Shown piece by piece: positions 8,077 to 12,690 of a stretch of DNA of 12,690 nucleotides. Below the pieces are notes generated by a model that saw nothing but the letters and a program-made list of their open reading frames with translations, made no database searches and was not told the origin of the DNA. Source of the DNA: an uncultured Blautia sp. (GTDB lineage: Bacteria > Bacillota > Clostridia > Lachnospirales > Lachnospiraceae). The stretch lies in the NCBI GenBank assembly GCA_946629475.1, contig CAMOXX010000059.1, positions 1 through 12,690 on the forward strand, written 5' to 3'. The position numbers and the translations under genes are program-made. Positions within the stretch are counted from its first letter, which is position 1; every line of letters starts with the position of its first letter.

Positions 8077-8106
8077 GCCTCCTTAATATTGGCTCTTAAA
8101 CCATAT

Positions 8107-8132
8107 TATCTGTGAAGGTACTGAACACATAC
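8107..8132 (+). repeat. 26-bp inverted repeat, GH3-proximal copy
   Basis: On the plus strand this reads TATCTGT, G, AAGGTACTGAACA, C, ATAC. It differs from the other copy only at positions 8 and 22. Its own arms are less perfect, pairing at 6 of 8 positions. It starts 10 bp beyond the GH3 stop codon. The 174 bp between the two copies hold the jet promoter and the GH3 terminator. The similarity does not extend outside the 26 bp on either side, which argues for a defined recognition site rather than a decayed duplication. Confidence 0.9.
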
Positions 8133-8142
8133 ATACCTTCTT

Positions 8143-10311
8143 TCATCCAATTGTAACCGCAATCTCCACCGGCTTCTTCCCGCTCAGTTCGATGCTTCTC
8201 CTGTCCGGCTGGCTGGTTCCGGCATAAATCGCAAACCTGCTGCCGTCGCAGATGCGTTTTCCATCCTGATCCACAACCATAAAAGCCTCTTCCGGGATTT
8301 CGACCGTCACCCGGGCTTCCTCTCCCGGGGAAAGATGAACCCTCGTAAATCCGCAGAGCTGCGGGTTCGGAACGGCAAGAGCTGAATCCAGATTTTTGAT
8401 GTAAATCTGCAGCACATCTGTCGAATTCCTGTCCGACTCATTCTTTATCAGAGCAGACACAAGGTACGGTTCCTTCCCTCTGCGTTTGCCTTCCTCGATG
8501 TCTCTATCCGCTTCCTCACCATTTTCACTTCCGGAAGTCACGTCATCCTTCCGGATCAGTTTTGCATCCGTCACCCGGATATCGCCGTAGCCAAGCCCAT
8601 ATCCAAACGGATACTGCGCCTCGCACTCCATAAAGCGGTAGGTCCGCCCTTTCATAGAGTAGTCCGTAAAATCGGGCAGATCGGAAATACTGTTATAGAA
8701 CGTGATCGGCAGCTTCCCGCCAGGCTCTTCCTCTCCGAACAGAACCTTCGCAAACGCTCTGCCGCCCATCGCGCCGGGATACCATACCGTCATAACCGCC
8801 CCGAAATGCTCCGACGCATACGAAAGATCGATATCGCTCCCCGCCATCAGGCAGAGCACGACCGGCTTTCCGACCTCGGCGACCGCTTCCATCAGCTCCC
8901 TCTGGACTTCCGGAAGCAGGAGTCCATCCTTATCCCCGGAAGCGTAGCTGTTGCCCGTGTCGCCTTCCTCTCCTTCCAGTGTCTCGTCCAGTCCCAGACA
9001 GAGGATCACCACATCGCTGTTCTCTGCCACCGTCACAGCCTCCGCAATGCGGTCCCGCACGCTTCCGAGCTGTTCTGTCCTGTCGCGGAACAGGTCGCAG
9101 CCGACCGAAGTCAGCACACGCACGTCTTCGCCCACATAGTCCTGGATCCCCTCCTGAACCGTGATATACCGCGAAGCCGTCCCGTGATAGTTCCCAACCA
9201 GCGATGCCCTGCTGTCCGCATTCGGCCCGATGATTCCGATCGTCCTGATTTCATCCATCCTGAGCGGAAGAAGCCCGTCATTTTTCAGAAGGACAAAGCT
9301 TTCGGCAGCTGCTTTCTCTGACAGCTTAAGGTGTTCGGGAGATTCCACCTCCAGGTAGGAGACATCGTCATACTCACTGCCATCGAACAGTCCTAACAGG
9401 CAGCGGGTCGTAAAGAGGCGCACCGCAGCCTCCGTGATCGTCTCTTCCGTCACAAGGCCTTTTTCCAGTGCCCTCATTAAATAGTGGAATGTGATCCCGC
9501 AGTTCAGGTCACACCCGTTGTTGATCGCAAGCGCGGCCGACTCCACCGGGTTGCTCGTAATCATATGGTTCTCGTGGATATCGCGGAGTGCCCAGCAGTC
9601 CGATACAAAATGCCCCGAAAAGCCCCAGTCGCCGCGCAGGATTCCCTGCAGTGTACTGCTTGCGCAGGCTGCCTCCCCGTTCACCCGGTTGTACGCCCCC
9701 ATCACGGCTTCCACACCGGCCTCCTTCACAAGGCCCTCAAACGCCGGGAGGTATGTTTCAAACATATCCTTTCGGGATACTTCTGCATCAAAATGATGCC
9801 TCTCTCCCTCCGGTCCCGAATGAACCGCGAAATGCTTTGCGCAGGCGGCGGCCTTCATGGTATCACCGTCACCCTGGAGTCCTTTTACAAACGCCACCCC
9901 AAGAGTTTTTGTAAGGAACGGATCTTCCCCATATGTCTCATGGCCGCGGCCCCATCTGGGGTCACGGAAAATATTCACATTGGGAGACCAGAAGGTGAGT
10001 CCTTTATAAATCCCTCTGTCTCCGTGGGATGAGTACGCATTGTACTTCGCTCTCCCCTCAGTGGAAATGACCGAAGCAATCTCGTGTATAAGTTCTCTGT
10101 CAAATGTTGCGCCGAGACCGATTGCCTGGGGAAATACGGTAGCCTGCCCTGCCCTTGCAACACCGTGCAGGCCTTCTCCCCACCAGTTGTAGGCCGGAAT
10201 GCCAAGCCGTGGAATCGCGGGCGCGTCAAATACGAGCTGCCCGGCTCTCTCCTCCACAGTCATTCTGCCTACGATCTCCTCCGCCCTTTTTCTTGCTTCT
10301 TTTCTGTCCAT
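8143..10311 (-). CDS. Glycoside hydrolase family 3 beta-glycosidase (beta-xylosidase/glucosidase type)
   Basis: This 722-residue enzyme hydrolyses non-reducing-end beta-linked sugars from oligosaccharides. It lacks a signal peptide, so it acts in the cytoplasm on imported oligosaccharides. The N-terminal barrel has YNWWGEGLHGVAR (41-53), seen in xylosidase-like GH3 enzymes, K159-H160 in AKHFAVHSGPEGERHH, and the nucleophile D238 in FVSDCWAL. The second domain carries GLDETLEGEEGD (440-451), where E446 or E448 is the likely acid/base. A fibronectin-III-like domain fills about 615-700, and an acidic linker with GEEADRDIEEGKRRG (599-613) is probably an insertion. The start has AAGGAG at 10318-10323, 6 bp upstream. 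The gene follows the permeases after 107 bp and probably shares their transcript. The sugar (xylose, glucose or arabinose) cannot be fixed from sequence alone. Confidence 0.93.
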   Translation of the reverse strand: MDRKEARKRAEEIVGRMTVEERAGQLVFDAPAIPRLGIPAYNWWGEGLHGVARAGQATVFPQAIGLGATFDRELIHEIASVISTEGRAKYNAYSSHGDRGIYKGLTFWSPNVNIFRDPRWGRGHETYGEDPFLTKTLGVAFVKGLQGDGDTMKAAACAKHFAVHSGPEGERHHFDAEVSRKDMFETYLPAFEGLVKEAGVEAVMGAYNRVNGEAACASSTLQGILRGDWGFSGHFVSDCWALRDIHENHMITSNPVESAALAINNGCDLNCGITFHYLMRALEKGLVTEETITEAAVRLFTTRCLLGLFDGSEYDDVSYLEVESPEHLKLSEKAAAESFVLLKNDGLLPLRMDEIRTIGIIGPNADSRASLVGNYHGTASRYITVQEGIQDYVGEDVRVLTSVGCDLFRDRTEQLGSVRDRIAEAVTVAENSDVVILCLGLDETLEGEEGDTGNSYASGDKDGLLLPEVQRELMEAVAEVGKPVVLCLMAGSDIDLSYASEHFGAVMTVWYPGAMGGRAFAKVLFGEEEPGGKLPITFYNSISDLPDFTDYSMKGRTYRFMECEAQYPFGYGLGYGDIRVTDAKLIRKDDVTSGSENGEEADRDIEEGKRRGKEPYLVSALIKNESDRNSTDVLQIYIKNLDSALAVPNPQLCGFTRVHLSPGEEARVTVEIPEEAFMVVDQDGKRICDGSRFAIYAGTSQPDRRSIELSGKKPVEIAVTIG

Positions 10312-10414
10312 TCCATTCTCCTTTTCGGCATATCACCGGAAACAAGATGATGCTCATCACATTTTCGTACGGACTCAGCAGCAGGCGTTTTGCCCGGTCC
10401 TGAACAATTATGAT

Positions 10415-10433
10415 GCTGTCAGCCCTTGACAGC
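10415..10433 (-). other. Small hairpin over the MalG-like permease stop codon
   Basis: GCTGTCA and TGACAGC (10427-10433 and 10415-10421) are perfect 7-base complements around a 5-base loop and cover the stop codon. There is no T-tract after it, so full termination is unlikely. It may affect mRNA processing between the permease and GH3 genes. The rest of the 107-bp gap (10312-10418) shows only the GH3 ribosome binding site and no clear promoter. Confidence 0.35.
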
Positions 10434-11261
10434 TCCCGTTGTCAGACCGTCAACAATCTGGTTGCTGAACATACAGTAAACGATAATCGTCGGAATAATG
10501 GCAATCAGAATTGCCGGGAACATCTTGTGATAGGCACTCTCATAGGGTGACACAAACTTTGTCAGCGCTACAGGAAGTGTCTTCTTGTTGCTGTCCGTAA
10601 TAAATACCAGGGCAAGAAGAAGCTCGTTCCAGTTCGCCACGAAAGTCATGAGCCCTGTTACAAACAATCCGGTTCGGGACAGCGGCAGTGCAATCGAAAA
10701 GAAAATTCTGTAAATCGAACAGCCGTCGATGCAGGCCGACTCCAGCAGCTCATTCGGAATACTCCTGAAGAAGCCCGTCATGATGTACACCGAGGTCGGC
10801 AGTGAAAACGTCAGGTACGGCAGAATCAACCCCCACAGGCTGTTATTAAGGCCAAGATTTGCAAACCGTACAAACAGAGGGATCAGCACGCAGTGCACCG
10901 GGATCATCATTCCGATCAGGATGTAGATCATCGCGGCGCCGGAAAGCTTCCAGCGCATTCTGCCGATGGCAAATGCTGCCATGGATCCGATCAGCATGGT
11001 CAGGATCAGGGTAATCACGCAGACGAACAGCGAGTTCAGCATGGCAATGCCAAGCTTGCCTGCGCTCCAGGCAACCTGGTAGTTCTCCCAGTGAAATTCC
11101 GTAGGCAGCGCAAACGGTGCTTTATAGATCTGCGCTCTCGTCTTCACAGAGGACATCGCGATCCATATAATCGGCGCAATATAGATGATCACCAGAAAGA
11201 TCAGGAAGGCATAGATCACGATCGTGGACGGTTTTACTTTTTTCTTTTGTTTTTCCATCAC
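10419..11261 (-). CDS. Carbohydrate ABC transporter permease, MalG/UgpE-like
   Basis: This 280-residue inner-membrane subunit has about six transmembrane helices (first near 13-36; others about 72-100, 108-130, 142-165, 195-220 and 245-265). The EAA loop that docks the ATPase is ESACIDGCSIYRIFFSIALPL at about 174-194. The ending QIVDGLTTGAVKG is typical of the MalG-like half of family 1 sugar importers. The reading starts at GTG 11261, with an ATG one codon later. AGAGGGG upstream suits either, about 7 or 10 bp away. It lies 13 bp after the MalF-like gene, so the two are co-transcribed and pair as a heterodimer. No ATPase gene is nearby; such importers often share an MsmK-type ATPase encoded elsewhere. 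Confidence 0.95.
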   Translation of the reverse strand: MMEKQKKKVKPSTIVIYAFLIFLVIIYIAPIIWIAMSSVKTRAQIYKAPFALPTEFHWENYQVAWSAGKLGIAMLNSLFVCVITLILTMLIGSMAAFAIGRMRWKLSGAAMIYILIGMMIPVHCVLIPLFVRFANLGLNNSLWGLILPYLTFSLPTSVYIMTGFFRSIPNELLESACIDGCSIYRIFFSIALPLSRTGLFVTGLMTFVANWNELLLALVFITDSNKKTLPVALTKFVSPYESAYHKMFPAILIAIIPTIIVYCMFSNQIVDGLTTGAVKG

Positions 11262-11274
11262 TCATCCACCCCTC

Positions 11275-12174
11275 TCACATCTCGTAGTTTTCTGTCTTGA
11301 AAATTCTGTTGATAATCACAGTAGCCAGCAGGCACAGCACAACAAGAACCAATCCTATCGCACTGGCTCTTCCATAATGATTTCCGCCCTTGGAGGAAAA
11401 TCCGGTCCTGTAAAGATAGGTTGCCAGAACATCCATCTTCAGGTTTTCCGTCTTGTCCCCCAGCATGGAGTAGATCAGATCGAAAAATTTTAGCGATCCG
11501 ATCGCATTCAGACTCATCGCTGTTCCGATCATCGGTTTGAGCAGCGGCAGAGTGATGTAACGGAAGGATTTCACCTTCGTCGCGCCGTCAATATAGGAAG
11601 CTTCATACAGAGACTGGCTGATGCCGGAAATCTGAGCCATATAGAGCATCATTGACTGGCCAACATACTGCCACAGGGCGACAAAGGCGATCACCCACAT
11701 CGGAAGGGTAATAAATCCTTTCGTTTCATACAGCCAGCCCGGCCCCTTGATTCCAAAGTTTGCCAGAAAGCTGTTGATGCCGATTTTCGCATGGAACAAA
11801 AAAGCCCACAGAAGACCAAGTGCTGCCGAGGAAAGAACACACGGCATATAAATTACATTTTTAAAGAAGTTTCTGCCCTTTTTAATGTTTGTCAGAAGGC
11901 CTGCCAGCAGGATACCCATGATCAGCTGGGATATACAGGAGAATACCAGGAAAAACATGGAATTCTTAAAAGCAATCCGGATCGTGGGATCCTTCGCCAG
12001 CCATTTAAAATTCTCAATCCCGTTGAACGTATAGGACCTGGTCACCTTACTGTAATCGCACATGGCGTAGTAAAAAGAGGTGAGAATAGGAACAAACAAA
12101 ACCACCGTAAACAGGATCATGGCAGGCGCGACAAACAGAAAGATAGCCACTTTATTTCTCAATAACTTGTCCAT
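11275..12174 (-). CDS. Carbohydrate ABC transporter permease, MalF/UgpA-like
   Basis: This 299-residue membrane protein opens with a short cytoplasmic stretch and a transmembrane helix at about 10-34. Five further hydrophobic segments follow at about 70-95, 106-128, 157-182, 212-235 and 268-290. The EAA motif EASYIDGATKVKSFRYITLP at 191-210 is an excellent match to sugar-importer permeases. The start ATG follows an AAGGGAG site. The gene lies 82 bp downstream of the binding-protein gene, across a hairpin, and forms the translocation channel with the next gene. Within the family this type carries oligosaccharides, sugar alcohols or glycerol phosphate. The neighbouring GH3 enzyme points to a plant- or host-derived oligosaccharide. 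Confidence 0.95.
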   Translation of the reverse strand: MDKLLRNKVAIFLFVAPAMILFTVVLFVPILTSFYYAMCDYSKVTRSYTFNGIENFKWLAKDPTIRIAFKNSMFFLVFSCISQLIMGILLAGLLTNIKKGRNFFKNVIYMPCVLSSAALGLLWAFLFHAKIGINSFLANFGIKGPGWLYETKGFITLPMWVIAFVALWQYVGQSMMLYMAQISGISQSLYEASYIDGATKVKSFRYITLPLLKPMIGTAMSLNAIGSLKFFDLIYSMLGDKTENLKMDVLATYLYRTGFSSKGGNHYGRASAIGLVLVVLCLLATVIINRIFKTENYEM

Positions 12175-12191
12175 ACATACGCTCCCTTACT

Positions 12192-12227
12192 TAAAAATCA
12201 ACGGGGCTGTCTTTTCAGGCAGCCCCG
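12192..12227 (-). terminator. Hairpin after the binding-protein gene, probable partial terminator
   Basis: CGGGGCTG and CAGCCCCG (12220-12227 and 12202-12209) make a perfect 8-bp GC-rich stem with a 10-base loop, followed by TTGATTTTTA. It lies between the solute-binding-protein gene and the permease genes. Hairpins here often let the abundant binding protein be made in excess over the membrane subunits, by partial termination or 3'-end protection. Confidence 0.72.
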
Positions 12228-12256
12228 CGTGAGATACCAGTTACCTGGCAATAATC

Positions 12257-12690
12257 TTATCTGTAGCCGTTCTCAGCATACCAGTCTTCGACTGCCTGGA
12301 AAGCTTCTTCCGGTGTCTTCTCTCCCTGGAAGATGGCAACCATCTGGTTGTCAAAATAGGAACCTGCATCAGAGGATACAAGAGATTCATTGTAGAATCC
12401 GAATGTAGCGGATGCGTTGGAGAAAATATCCATAACGTCTGCCAGCTGTTTCGGAGCTACGGATGCATCATACTCAACCTTGGTTACAGGAATCTTGCCG
12501 CCGACTTCCGCGGTGTATTTCTGAGCTTCGTCATCGGTGAAATACTTCATCAGGGCAACGCAGGCTTCCGGATATTTGGTGGTGCTGCTCATTGCCAGAG
12601 AGTCAGATTTCGCAATGATTCTGTTGGGATCATTTCCGCCTTCGATTGCCGGGAACTGGAACACGCCGCACTTCTCTTCGAAGTCAGGAT
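12257..12690 (-). CDS. Sugar ABC transporter substrate-binding protein, C-terminal part
   Basis: The last 143 codons of an extracellular family 1 solute-binding protein; the frame stays open to the window edge, so the gene starts outside. The visible part has the C-terminal lobe pattern of this family. It includes GVFQFPAIEGG, a segment with a serine-rich turn (AKSDSLAMSSTTKYPEACVALMKYFTDDEAQKY), a conserved GGKIPVTK, and a closing helix with TPEEAFQAVEDWYAENGYR. The lipoprotein signal peptide expected at the N-terminus is not visible. It delivers the sugar to the two permeases encoded just downstream. The ligand cannot be named from this fragment. A GTG at 12664 is an internal valine codon, not the start. 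Confidence 0.9.
   Translation of the reverse strand, partial: PDFEEKCGVFQFPAIEGGNDPNRIIAKSDSLAMSSTTKYPEACVALMKYFTDDEAQKYTAEVGGKIPVTKVEYDASVAPKQLADVMDIFSNASATFGFYNESLVSSDAGSYFDNQMVAIFQGEKTPEEAFQAVEDWYAENGYR

Larger units (their letters stand above)
7907..8132. other. Putative invertible promoter segment controlling the Wadjet operon
   Basis: A 226-bp unit bounded by the two 26-bp inverted repeats encloses a terminator, a promoter facing jetA and a leader hairpin. Known phase-variable promoters in gut bacteria have this design: short inverted repeats, roughly 200 bp or less between them, and a promoter inside that a site-specific recombinase flips. Here the promoter points at jetA, so the sequenced state would be ON. 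After inversion it would face the 3' end of the GH3 gene, and the T-rich tail of the terminator would be on the wrong strand to stop leftward transcription. No recombinase gene is in the window, so one would have to act from elsewhere. The alternative is a pair of operators for one regulator. Confidence 0.62.

Noticed and set aside
7907..8132. Repeat pair as terminal inverted repeats of a MITE or insertion sequence
   Set aside because: The segment contains a working-looking promoter and terminator, there is no matching target-site duplication outside the repeats, and each repeat is itself a two-armed site. Not fully excluded, but an invertible promoter or operator pair fits better.
1..12690. 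CRISPR array, tRNA, rRNA, riboswitch or integrase gene
   Set aside because: I found no regularly spaced repeats, no cloverleaf-like intergenic sequence and no recombinase motifs; intergenic space is small and otherwise accounted for.

Overview
This window looks like chromosomal DNA of a gut-type Firmicute, most likely a clostridial species near the Lachnospiraceae. That is an inference from the strong AGGAGG-type ribosome binding sites, the binding-protein-dependent sugar transporter with a family 3 glycoside hydrolase, and the style of the encoded proteins; no rRNA or marker gene is present to prove it. Every gene I can support is read leftwards on the minus strand, so the transcription order runs from high to low coordinates.

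Right part (8143-12690): a carbohydrate-uptake and hydrolysis block. It holds the end of an extracellular sugar-binding protein, a hairpin with a T-rich tail, two ABC permeases (MalF-like, then MalG-like), and a cytoplasmic GH3 beta-glycosidase of the xylosidase/glucosidase type. A strong intrinsic terminator follows the GH3 gene.

Middle part (1070-7877): a complete four-gene Wadjet (Jet) anti-plasmid operon. It comprises jetA (kleisin-like), jetB (winged-helix partner), jetC (SMC-like ATPase) and jetD (Toprim nuclease). The genes are packed with gaps or overlaps of +15, -1 and -4 bp. The complex is expected to extrude loops on small circular DNA and cut it. This block is visibly more AT-rich than the genes on either side.

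Left part (1-1052): a zinc-dependent medium-chain dehydrogenase, 17 bp after jetD, overlaps the first 14 codons of an FGGY-type sugar kinase. Together they suggest a polyol or sugar oxidation and phosphorylation step. The defence cassette therefore sits inside a carbohydrate-utilisation locus.

The most interesting feature is upstream of jetA. Two 26-bp sequences, matching at 24 of 26 positions, lie in inverted orientation at 7907-7932 and 8107-8132. Between them are the only good promoter candidate for the jet operon (TTGTGC, 17 bp, TATAAT) and the terminator that insulates it from the sugar genes. This is the layout of an invertible promoter, so Wadjet here may be phase-variable. In the orientation shown the promoter faces jetA (ON).
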